64,000 nt of DNA, from positions 1,240,001-1,304,000 of the forward strand of contig NZ_CP099959.1 in the NCBI RefSeq assembly GCF_040409815.1. Direction: 5' to 3'. Positions 56,805-64,000 of the stretch are shown one piece after another. How positions within the stretch are numbered: position 1 is the first letter of the stretch; every line of letters starts with the position of its first letter. The notes beneath the pieces are model-generated. The model saw nothing but the letters and a program-made list of their open reading frames with translations, searched no databases and was not told where the DNA came from. This DNA is from Polynucleobacter sp. UK-FUSCHL-C3 (lineage in GTDB: Bacteria > Pseudomonadota > Gammaproteobacteria > Burkholderiales > Burkholderiaceae). The position numbers and the translations under genes were made by a program.

Positions 56805-57512
56805 CTACACACCCAATAAAATCTTGAGCTCTTCCTGACTAGCCTCGAGTTCACCCCTCTCGACCGTTTTTACAACTTGCCCATGCTCGATTACATAGTT
56901 TCTATCTGCGAGCTTTGAAGCAAATCGAAAATTTTGTTCCACCAAAATAATGGTGAATCCACGTTCTTTTAATGCACGAACCACTTCCGTTAACTTCTGA
57001 ATAATGACTGGTGCCAATCCTTCAGTAATTTCATCTAATAAAAGTAGGCTAGCGCCAGTGCGCAAGATTCGTGCAATCGCTAGCATTTGCTGCTCGCCTC
57101 CCGATAGCTTGCCACCCGGACTAGAGCGCCGCTCATAAAGATTGGGAAACATTTGATAAATCTCATCCACGGACATTGCCATCCCCTCACCCACTTTGGG
57201 TGGCAACATTAAATTCTGCTCACAGGTGAGGCTTGTAAAAATACCGCGTTCCTCAGGACAATAGCCAATGCCTAATTGAGCCACCTGATAGGTTGGCATA
57301 CCAATGACTTCATGTCCATTTACTTTGATCGACCCAGTGCGATTACCAACGAGGCCCAGGATGGATCGAAGAGTCGTGGTGCGGCCTGCGCCATTTCGAC
57401 CGAGTAAACAGACCACCTCGCCTTTATGCACGGATAAGTTGATGCCATGTAACACATGGGACTCGCCATACCAAGCGTTCAGGTTTTTGATCTCTAAAGC
57501 CAGTGAGCTCAT
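56805..57512 (-). CDS. livF: ABC transporter ATP-binding protein LivF, Walker A with Arg for Lys
   Basis: This is one of the two ATPases of the importer. The 235-residue product has a signature LSGGEQQMLAIAR, Walker B LLLLDEITEGLAP and the H-loop region replaced by EQNFRF as usual in LivF. The Walker A reads GRNGAGRTT: Arg44 (codon CGC) replaces the conserved Lys. Arg at this place recurs, as far as I recall, in some burkholderial LivF proteins. It lies six bases after livG, which has a normal Walker A. Confidence 0.92.
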   Translation of the reverse strand: MSSLALEIKNLNAWYGESHVLHGINLSVHKGEVVCLLGRNGAGRTTTLRSILGLVGNRTGSIKVNGHEVIGMPTYQVAQLGIGYCPEERGIFTSLTCEQNLMLPPKVGEGMAMSVDEIYQMFPNLYERRSSPGGKLSGGEQQMLAIARILRTGASLLLLDEITEGLAPVIIQKLTEVVRALKERGFTIILVEQNFRFASKLADRNYVIEHGQVVKTVERGELEASQEELKILLGV

Positions 57513-57518
57513 CGGGAA

Positions 57519-58292
57519 TTAATGTCCTTGTAGCTCAGAATCAGCCGTACCCATATAGGCTTCCATTACCTGTGGATTTTTTGAGACCTGCTCGTACGGT
57601 CCTTCAGCAATCACCTCGCCGCGCTGTAATACAGAAATCGTATTGGCGATGTTTGCAACAACCTTCATATTATGCTCAACCATCAATACCGTTCTACCCT
57701 GCGATACTCGTTTAATTAACTCGGTGACAAGACTCACGTCTTCATGTCCCATTCCCTGCGTGGGTTCATCTAGTAGCATTAGCTCTGGGTTCATGGCAAC
57801 CGTTGCGGCAATCTCAAGAGCACGCTTTCTCCCATAAGGCAGATTAACTGCTAATTCATCAGCAAAGCTATCAAGACCAACCTGGCGGAGTGCATCCATA
57901 GCCCGAGCATTCAAGATGTCGAGAGATCTCTCGCTTTTCCAAAAGAAGAAAGAAGTACCAAGCTCTTGTTGAAGACCAATACGAACGTTTTCTAGAGCTG
58001 TCATATGCGGGAATACGGCGGAGATCTGAAAAGAACGAATAATGCCGCGCTTGGCGATTTGCGCTGGCTTTTCTTTCGTAATATCGTGGCCATTGAAATC
58101 AATCTGACCTGAGCTAGGCTCTAAGAATTTGGTCAGCAAATTAAAGCAGGTGGTCTTACCCGCTCCATTGGGTCCAATTAAAGCGTGAATACTTCCTCGT
58201 TTTACATTGAGATTGACATTACTAACTGCTGTAAATCCATAAAACGATTTGCTCAAGTTTTTTGTCTGTAGGATGAGATCATCAGAAACCAC
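57519..58292 (-). CDS. livG: ABC transporter ATP-binding protein LivG
   Basis: This is the second ATPase of the importer and the first gene of livG-livF-livK-livH-livM. The 257-residue product has Walker A GPNGAGKTTCFN, a degenerate signature (LPYGRKRALEIA), Walker B ELMLLDEPTQGM and the H-loop MVEHNM. The start is GTG 58292. It diverges from the acyl-CoA dehydrogenase gene across 142 bases with repeats described separately. Confidence 0.93.
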   Translation of the reverse strand: MVSDDLILQTKNLSKSFYGFTAVSNVNLNVKRGSIHALIGPNGAGKTTCFNLLTKFLEPSSGQIDFNGHDITKEKPAQIAKRGIIRSFQISAVFPHMTALENVRIGLQQELGTSFFFWKSERSLDILNARAMDALRQVGLDSFADELAVNLPYGRKRALEIAATVAMNPELMLLDEPTQGMGHEDVSLVTELIKRVSQGRTVLMVEHNMKVVANIANTISVLQRGEVIAEGPYEQVSKNPQVMEAYMGTADSELQGH

Positions 58293-58313
58293 AATGCGAA
58301 GCCCTTTAAACCT

Positions 58314-58379
58314 GAAAACCCTAAGAATAGTGGATCTAAATGATCCCCCTGTATAGCGAAAACCCTAATCATTACAGGG
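58314..58379. promoter_or_regulatory. Repeats in the livG/acyl-CoA dehydrogenase intergenic region
   Basis: An 11-base direct repeat, GAAAACCCTAA, occurs at 58314-58324 and 58358-58368, 44 bases apart, close to four helical turns. An inverted repeat CCCTGTA/TACAGGG (58347-58353 and 58373-58379) surrounds the second copy. The position between divergent operons suggests regulator sites controlling both uptake and catabolism. This is inference. Confidence 0.45.
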
Positions 58380-58434
58380 CTCTAGAACTTGAAAATTTAT
58401 AAATTTCCTTAAATACCTGCTATTACAATGAGAT

Positions 58435-59598
58435 ATGGACTTTTCAATATCGCCTGAGCTAATTGCCCTAAGGGATCAAACTAGGCAATTTATTACTCAA
58501 AAAATCATACCCTTGGAGGGCGATCCCCGGGAAACACCACACGGACCCTCCCCTGAATTACGTCAAACACTAGTTGAGCTTGCCAAAAAAGAAGGTCTTC
58601 TTACTCCGCATGCTTCTAAAAAACATGGTGGTTTAGGCCTAAGCCATGTTGCAAAGGCTATCGTCTTTGAAGAGGCTGGCTATTCGCGATTAGGCCCAAT
58701 TGCCATGAATATTCATGCGCCAGATGAGGGCAATATTCATTTGATGGAACAAGTTGCCAGTCCCGCCCAACAAAAACGCTGGTTGATTCCTCAAATTGAA
58801 GGTAAGTTACGTTCCTGCTTTGCAATGACTGAACCTGCGCCTGGTGCCGGATCTGATCCATCAATGCTAACAACGACAGCAATCAAAGATGGTAAAGACT
58901 ATGTGATCAATGGGCGTAAATGGTTTATCACTGGTGCCGATGGCTCTGACTATGTGATCATCATGGCACGTACCGAAGATGGCCAAGCGACCATGTTTTT
59001 ATCCGACATGGATGCTCCTGGAATTGAGATTGAACGCAATATGGATTCGATGGATCAGTGTTTTGCGGGCGGGCATAGTGTGTTGGGTTTTAATAATTTA
59101 CGTGTTCCCGAAGATCAAATTTTGGGTGAAGTCGGTAAAGGCTTTCGGTATGCACAAGTGCGTCTTGCCCCCGCACGATTGACCCATTGCATGCGTTGGC
59201 TAGGTCAAGCCCGGCGTGCGCAAGATATTGCACTAGCATATGCACAAAAGCGACAGGCTTTTGGTCAACGGCTCGGCGATCATGAAGGTGTTGGATTTAT
59301 GTTGGCTGACAATGACATGGATCTTCAAACCGCACGCTTGCATATTTTGCATACCGCATGGTTGCTTGATCAAGGTGAGAAATGTAATTATGAATCCAGC
59401 CGTGCCAAAGTAATTTGCTCAGAAGCTGAATGGCGAGTCGTGGATCGCTGTGTTCAAATTATGGGTGGACAAGGTGTGACAGGCGAAACTGCGGTGATGC
59501 GTATCTTTACCGATATGCGTGCTTTTCGTATCTACGATGGTCCCAGTGAGGTACATCGTTGGAGTATGGCCAGAAAACTTTTGGATCAAAAGGCATGA
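58435..59598 (+). CDS. Acyl-CoA dehydrogenase, ACAD10/11 (LvaC)-like
   Basis: This is a flavin acyl-CoA dehydrogenase-fold protein of 387 residues: an N-terminal helical domain, a middle beta domain (CFAMTEPAPGAGSDPSM, WFITGADGSDY) and a C-terminal helical domain. The catalytic segment near the C-terminus reads YDGPSEVHRW, with Asp368 where straight-chain enzymes have the base Glu of YEGT. DGPxEVH is also, as I recall, the ACAD10/11 pattern. With the SDR and kinase genes downstream it may act on 4-phospho-acyl-CoA rather than as a simple dehydrogenase. Its stop overlaps the SDR start by four bases. Confidence 0.85.
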   Translation: MDFSISPELIALRDQTRQFITQKIIPLEGDPRETPHGPSPELRQTLVELAKKEGLLTPHASKKHGGLGLSHVAKAIVFEEAGYSRLGPIAMNIHAPDEGNIHLMEQVASPAQQKRWLIPQIEGKLRSCFAMTEPAPGAGSDPSMLTTTAIKDGKDYVINGRKWFITGADGSDYVIIMARTEDGQATMFLSDMDAPGIEIERNMDSMDQCFAGGHSVLGFNNLRVPEDQILGEVGKGFRYAQVRLAPARLTHCMRWLGQARRAQDIALAYAQKRQAFGQRLGDHEGVGFMLADNDMDLQTARLHILHTAWLLDQGEKCNYESSRAKVICSEAEWRVVDRCVQIMGGQGVTGETAVMRIFTDMRAFRIYDGPSEVHRWSMARKLLDQKA

Positions 59599-60365
59599 GC
59601 CCTGCTGAGCGCTTTCGTCTAGATGGTCAACTTGCTTTGGTCACTGGCGCCTCCAGCGGGATTGGACGTCACTGTAGTGAACTATTGGCCAGCATGGGTG
59701 CAAAAGTGGCACTTGCTTCTAGACGCATCGATCAACTCGAGTCTATTGTCAAAGCAATCGAACAAAAAGGTGGTTTAGCGAAAGCCTTCCCCCTCGATGT
59801 GACCAATATTGAAAGCGTCAAAGCCTGCTTTGATGCCATTTCTGAATGGGGCACACCCAGTATTGTGATTAATAACGCTGGTATCTCGGTGACCAAAAGC
59901 ATTCTAGAGCAAACCGAGACAGATTGGGATCAAGTGATTGACACCAATCTCAAGGGGGTATGGTTAGTAGCGACCGAAGCAGCACGCCACATGGTGGCAA
60001 GCAAGACCAGCGGATCGATTATCAATATGGCATCGATATTAGGCGAGCGCCAAATCAATGGAGTTGCCCCGTATGCCATTTCCAAAGCAGGCGTCATTCA
60101 ACTGACTAAGACGATGGCTTTAGAGCTGGCTCGTTATCAAATCCGAGTGAACGCTATCCTGCCGGGATATGTGGTGACCGATTTGAATCGAGAGTTTTTA
60201 CAAAGCGAGCTTGGAGAAAAATTGCGTCTACGGATTCCGAGTCGGCGCTTTAGTGAACTGAGTGATTTGGATGGACCCATTCTGCTCTTGGCATCCGATG
60301 CTGGCAAAGCAATCTCTGGCAGCACCATCCCGGTCGATGGCGCACATCTCGTTAGTTCTTTATAG
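59595..60365 (+). CDS. SDR family oxidoreductase, LvaD-like position
   Basis: This is a classical short-chain dehydrogenase of 256 residues. It has the cofactor loop TGASSGIGRHC, NNAGIS, Ser in NMASILGE, the catalytic YAISK and the closing IPVDGAHLV. Start ATG 59595 overlaps the acyl-CoA dehydrogenase stop; an earlier in-frame ATG inside that gene was rejected. In levulinate operons the equivalent SDR reduces the 4-oxo group of levulinyl-CoA. That role here is inferred from neighbours only. Confidence 0.88.
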   Translation: MSPAERFRLDGQLALVTGASSGIGRHCSELLASMGAKVALASRRIDQLESIVKAIEQKGGLAKAFPLDVTNIESVKACFDAISEWGTPSIVINNAGISVTKSILEQTETDWDQVIDTNLKGVWLVATEAARHMVASKTSGSIINMASILGERQINGVAPYAISKAGVIQLTKTMALELARYQIRVNAILPGYVVTDLNREFLQSELGEKLRLRIPSRRFSELSDLDGPILLLASDAGKAISGSTIPVDGAHLVSSL

Positions 60366-60373
60366 AGCATTGC

Positions 60374-61384
60374 GTGAGCATCTCGTTTAATACAAAAGCG
60401 CTCGAGCTATATCTTAAAGATTTAGGCTGGGATACTGAAGGTCTAGAAGTGAGTCCATTGGTAGGCGGTCAATCCAACCCAACATACAAAATCAGTTCCG
60501 GCAATCAACATGCGGTGCTGCGTAAGAAGCCAACTGGCAAGTTATTACCCTCGGCCCATGCGATTGACCGAGAATACCGCGTGATGCAAGCACTCTCAAT
60601 GACAGAGGTCCCAGTACCCAAGATGCTGTCTTACTGTGAGGACGAGTCGGTAATCGGCACACCCTTCTTTCTCATGTCCTTCTTAGACGGACGCGTATTC
60701 AATGACCAATCCTTGCCCCATCTCAGCCAATTTGATCGACGTGCAATCTACCATGAGATGAATCGAGTGATTGCTGCGATTCATAAAGTGGATTACCAAG
60801 CAATCGGTTTAGAGAGTTTTGGTAAACCCGGAAATTACTTTAGTCGCCAAGTAGGTCGTTGGTCACGCCAAGTGAACGAAAGCACTATTCCCATTCCAGA
60901 AGCACTTTTAAAACTAATCGAATGGTTACCTCATCACATTCCCGCTGATGATGAAACGACCCTTGTGCATGGTGACTTTCGTTTAGATAACATGGTCTTT
61001 GACCACAAAGAAAATAAAGTGATCGGGGTGCTTGATTGGGAACTCTCAACCCTAGGCCACCCCATGGCAGATTTTTCTTATCAATGCATGGCTTGGCGAA
61101 TCCCCCCATCACTATGGCGCGGTATTGGTGGACTTGATTTGGTGAAGCTCGGAATTCCTACTGAAAAACAATACATAGAGTGGTATGAAACAAACTCCGG
61201 CAGAACGGTAAACTCTGATTGGAACTTTTATATGGCGTATAACTTCTTTCGTATTGCAGCCATCTTACATGGGGTTGCGCAGCGGGCGGTAGATGGTAAC
61301 GCCAGTGCAATCGATGCAAGAGAAAATGGCCAGAAAGCAGGCCTGTTAGCAGAAATTGGTATGCGTTGTGTTGGTATTTCTTAG
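60374..61384 (+). CDS. APH-fold phosphotransferase, LvaA/ACAD10-11 kinase-like
   Basis: This is an aminoglycoside-phosphotransferase-fold kinase of 336 residues. It has the ATP-side PTYKISSG and VLRKKPTGKLLPSAH, the catalytic loop VHGDFRLDNMVF (Asp and Asn present) and the metal motif GVLDWELSTLGHPMADF. These closely resemble the kinase domain of ACAD11, where the kinase is fused to an acyl-CoA dehydrogenase, and LvaA, which phosphorylates 4-hydroxyacyl-CoA. The start is GTG 60374, eight bases after the SDR stop. Its stop overlaps that of the convergent gene at 61381. Confidence 0.88.
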   Translation: MSISFNTKALELYLKDLGWDTEGLEVSPLVGGQSNPTYKISSGNQHAVLRKKPTGKLLPSAHAIDREYRVMQALSMTEVPVPKMLSYCEDESVIGTPFFLMSFLDGRVFNDQSLPHLSQFDRRAIYHEMNRVIAAIHKVDYQAIGLESFGKPGNYFSRQVGRWSRQVNESTIPIPEALLKLIEWLPHHIPADDETTLVHGDFRLDNMVFDHKENKVIGVLDWELSTLGHPMADFSYQCMAWRIPPSLWRGIGGLDLVKLGIPTEKQYIEWYETNSGRTVNSDWNFYMAYNFFRIAAILHGVAQRAVDGNASAIDARENGQKAGLLAEIGMRCVGIS

Positions 61385-63180
61385 TTCAACAAATCAGCCA
61401 AGCTATCATTCATCGCCCTAGCAACAGACTCTCCAGAGCAAATGGTGCTAACAAGCCCAGGTGCCTGCGCTAGAACTTCATGGGTATAAAAGATAGCGCT
61501 TCCAATCTTTTGTTGGGCAAAGCGATCACCTGAATTTTTTTGAAGTCTATGGGAAGCAATCAATGCAGATTTGGCCAAAAGCCATCCACCGCACACAATA
61601 CCAAAGCATTTAAGGAGTGGGTAAGCACCTGCTAATGTAGCTTGGGGATTTTTAGTATGCATCTTCAATAACCAATCCACTGCCTGATCTAAAGCGGAAA
61701 TGGCTTTCTCCAGTTCATGACCAATAGTTTGCAACTCTTCCGAGGAAGATTGTTTGAGATCGATAGCGCTGGCTTGCATTTCTTTAAAAAGACTTTTTGC
61801 CTCTTGCCCCTCATCTCGAACAATCTTCCGTCCTAATAGATCCCCTGCCTGTATTCCGGTGGTACCCTCATAAATCGTGGTGATGCGTGCATCTCGTAGA
61901 TGTTGAGCGGCACCGGTCTCTTCAATGTAGCCCATACCTCCATGCACCTGTACTCCGAGTGAGGCAATCTCAATCGCCTGCTCGGTAGACCATGCCTTCA
62001 CAATTGGGGTCAGCAAATCCACGCGCTTTTGACTGGCATCACGAACAGACGCATCTGGATGCTTTTGTGAGAGATCGGATTGTGCTGCGGCAATATAGGC
62101 GAGCGCCCGCATAGCTTCGGTCTGCGTCTTCATGAGCATCAACATGCGCTGTACATCAGCGTGGTGCAAGATTGGAAGCTTATCTGTTTTTTGTGGGACC
62201 TTCCCTTGCACGCGCTCTCGTGCATACTGCGCTGCTTGCTGATAAGCGCGTTCGGCAATAGCAACGCCTTCTAAACCAACCGCTAAGCGCGCATTGTTCA
62301 TCATGGTAAACATATACTCCAGTCCACGATTGGCTTCACCAACCAGATAGCCAATTGCACCACCAGTCTCACCGAAAGACATTACCGCCGTCGGGCTCGC
62401 ATGAATCCCTAATTTATGTTCAATCGAGACGCATTGCACATCATTGCGTTTGCCCAAACTGCCATCGGTATTCACTAAAAACTTAGGAACAATGAACAGC
62501 GATATACCCTTGACCCCTGGGGGCGCGTCGGGCAGTCGTGCAAGTACTAAATGAATAATGTTTTCAGTAAAGTCATGCTCGCCGTAAGTAATAAAGATCT
62601 TGGTACCGCTAATTAAATAGTAGTCACCGTTTGGAATCGCTTTTGAACTCACGGCGGAGAGATCAGATCCCGCAGAGGGCTCGGTCAAGTTCATGGTTCC
62701 AGCCCACTGGCCAGAAACAAGGGGTGGTAAATAGAGCGCTTGCTGATCAGAAGAAGCGTGATGCTCTATTGCTTCAATCGCACCGGCAGTTAACATGGGG
62801 CACAACATGAATGCCATATTGGCTGAGTGCCACATCTCATTGACGGGTGTGGCTAGAGTAATGGGGAGCCCTTGTCCGCCAAAATCAGCATTAGCAGCCA
62901 ATGAAATCCAACCGGCCTCAATATATTGTTGATAAGCAGCTTTAAAACCCTGTGGGGTCTTCACCGCCCCTTCCAAGTATGAACAGCCTTCTTGGTCCCC
63001 CGTCCAGTTCAAGGGACCCAAGACCTCTCCTGCAAATTTAGAGGCTTCTTCCAAAATCGTATTGACCAAATCATCGCTTACTTCTTGATATGCCGGCAGA
63101 CTATTAATAGTGGAGAAAGGAATCAGTTCATGCAAAATAAATTGCATGTCTGCGAGGGGGGCACGGTAATCGGCTGGCAT
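61381..63180 (-). CDS. Acyl-CoA dehydrogenase with C-terminal extension, DmdC type
   Basis: This is a long acyl-CoA dehydrogenase of 599 residues. It has an N-terminal DmdC-like cap (YRAPLADMQFILHEL), NLTEPSAGSDLSAV, KIFITYGEHD, the GVQVHGGMGYIEETGAAQ segment, the catalytic Glu in TIYEGTTGIQ, and a C-terminal helical extension of about 120 residues. This branch includes 3-methylmercaptopropionyl-CoA dehydrogenase but also enzymes of unknown acyl substrate. It follows the acyl-CoA ligase gene by two bases. Confidence 0.88.
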   Translation of the reverse strand: MPADYRAPLADMQFILHELIPFSTINSLPAYQEVSDDLVNTILEEASKFAGEVLGPLNWTGDQEGCSYLEGAVKTPQGFKAAYQQYIEAGWISLAANADFGGQGLPITLATPVNEMWHSANMAFMLCPMLTAGAIEAIEHHASSDQQALYLPPLVSGQWAGTMNLTEPSAGSDLSAVSSKAIPNGDYYLISGTKIFITYGEHDFTENIIHLVLARLPDAPPGVKGISLFIVPKFLVNTDGSLGKRNDVQCVSIEHKLGIHASPTAVMSFGETGGAIGYLVGEANRGLEYMFTMMNNARLAVGLEGVAIAERAYQQAAQYARERVQGKVPQKTDKLPILHHADVQRMLMLMKTQTEAMRALAYIAAAQSDLSQKHPDASVRDASQKRVDLLTPIVKAWSTEQAIEIASLGVQVHGGMGYIEETGAAQHLRDARITTIYEGTTGIQAGDLLGRKIVRDEGQEAKSLFKEMQASAIDLKQSSSEELQTIGHELEKAISALDQAVDWLLKMHTKNPQATLAGAYPLLKCFGIVCGGWLLAKSALIASHRLQKNSGDRFAQQKIGSAIFYTHEVLAQAPGLVSTICSGESVARAMNDSLADLLN

Positions 63181-63182
63181 AT

Positions 63183-64000
63183 TTATACGTCAATAGCAGA
63201 AGCGGAGCCAGCGCGTTTACGAAGCTCAAATTTCTGAATCTTCCCTGTGGCCGTTTTAGGAATTTCACCAAAGACCACGGCACGTGGAATCTTGAATCCA
63301 GCTAAATGCTTTTTGCAATGCTCCACAATCTCTTGTGGCGTTGGATTTGCACCCGCTTTGAGTTCAATAAAAGCACAGGGGGTCTCGCCCCACTTCGGAT
63401 CAGGTTTAGCCACCACTGCCGCAGCCAATACTGCTGGGTGACGATAGAGCACATCCTCCACCTCAATACTCGAGATATTTTCTCCTCCTGAGATGATGAT
63501 GTCTTTGCTGCGATCTTTAATCTTGATATAGCCATCAGGAAACATAACCGCAAGATCGCCTGAATGAAACCAGCCGTTCGCAAATGCTTCTTGCGTTGCT
63601 TTCTCATTCTTTAAGTAACCCTTCATAGCGATATTCCCCTGGAACATAATTTCACCCATGGTCTCGCCATCAGCAGGTACGGGCTGCATGGTTTCGGGGT
63701 CAATCACTGCTGCGGCATTTTGAAGGTGATAGCGCACGCCCTGTCTTGCATTCAAACGGGCGCGCTCGCCTACATCGACATCAGACCAATCCTCATGCTT
63801 TACGCAGACGGCTGCAGGGCCATAGGTTTCGGTCAAACCATATACATGGGTAATATCAAAACCCATCTTCTCCATTCCCTCAATCATTGCTGCCGGGGGA
63901 GCAGCGCCTGCCACCATTGCGCTCACGGTATGGTTGATACCCTGCTTCATCTCATCGGGCGCATTAATCAACATGTTATGCACAATCGGCGCTCCACAGT
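63183..64000 (-). CDS. AMP-forming acyl-CoA ligase, N-terminal part missing
   Basis: This is the C-terminal 272 residues of an ANL-superfamily ligase that activates a carboxylic acid to its CoA thioester. The frame runs off the window end, and codons before the GTG at 63983 (CGAPI) are clearly coding. Visible motifs are VYGLTETYGPA, GYLKNEKAT, WFHSGDLAVMFPDGYIKIKD, RSKDIIISGGENISS and the catalytic Lys in PKTATGKIQK. Sequence and pairing with a DmdC-type dehydrogenase suggest the DmdB/medium-chain group; the substrate is not determined. Confidence 0.92.
   Translation of the reverse strand, partial: CGAPIVHNMLINAPDEMKQGINHTVSAMVAGAAPPAAMIEGMEKMGFDITHVYGLTETYGPAAVCVKHEDWSDVDVGERARLNARQGVRYHLQNAAAVIDPETMQPVPADGETMGEIMFQGNIAMKGYLKNEKATQEAFANGWFHSGDLAVMFPDGYIKIKDRSKDIIISGGENISSIEVEDVLYRHPAVLAAAVVAKPDPKWGETPCAFIELKAGANPTPQEIVEHCKKHLAGFKIPRAVVFGEIPKTATGKIQKFELRKRAGSASAIDV

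Overview
The window reads as a chromosome segment of a freshwater betaproteobacterium close to Polynucleobacter (Burkholderiales). This rests on moderate GC by eye, very tight gene packing, the ilvBHC-psd-pssA-leuA order, the ECF sigma/DUF3619/DUF3106/RDD cluster known from Burkholderiales, a short GreB beside SpoT-RpoZ-Gmk, and protein sequences that look Polynucleobacter-like. The genus call is inference; the order-level call is firmer.

Layout. 1-10.8 kb (minus strand): the respiratory complex I operon nuoABCDEFGHIJKL, with nuoL cut by the window edge. 10.9-15.9 kb: tRNA-Leu(GAG), secG, tpiA, a zinc-type quinone oxidoreductase, pnp and rpsO, with a long hairpin in the pnp leader. 16-22.7 kb: a branched-chain amino acid and phospholipid run, ilvB-ilvH-ilvC-psd-pssA-leuA. 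Between pssA and leuA lies an unlisted leucine-rich leader peptide (leuL) with terminator and antiterminator, i.e. a complete transcription attenuator. 22.9-25.1 kb (plus): an ECF sigma factor with DUF3619, DUF3106 and RDD proteins. 25.1-28.6 kb (minus): an FtsX-type permease, an atypical SDR and tRNA-Arg(ACG). 28.6-35.9 kb: greB, spoT, rpoZ, gmk, yicC, rph, rdgB, hemW and tRNA-Ser(UGA).

36-49.5 kb: an LhgO-like FAD oxidase, pgi, a phosphomannomutase/phosphoglucomutase, a chromosomal ccdAB toxin-antitoxin pair with a recognisable operator-promoter, panD, and NAD synthesis genes. nadA-nadC run on the plus strand. nadB sits on the minus strand as the last gene of an operon for a two-subunit NAD-dependent formate dehydrogenase (fused beta subunit, FdwB/Fdh1B type). 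49.5-53.6 kb: a small lipoprotein gene that is frameshifted at a T5 run, a TauE/SafE permease with an apparently non-canonical start, a DUF748 protein and an unidentified four-helix membrane protein.

53.7-64 kb: a LivGFKHM-type ABC importer diverging from an acyl-CoA dehydrogenase-SDR-APH-kinase operon. That trio matches the partners of the levulinate/4-hydroxyacid pathway (lvaACD; ACAD10/11 in animals). Opposite it are a second acyl-CoA dehydrogenase of the DmdC type and an AMP-forming acyl-CoA ligase cut by the window end. Together these look like uptake, CoA activation and oxidation of a carboxylic acid, possibly a 4-hydroxy or 4-oxo acid.

I saw no insertion sequence, prophage, CRISPR array or rRNA. 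The only accessory-looking gene pair is ccdAB.
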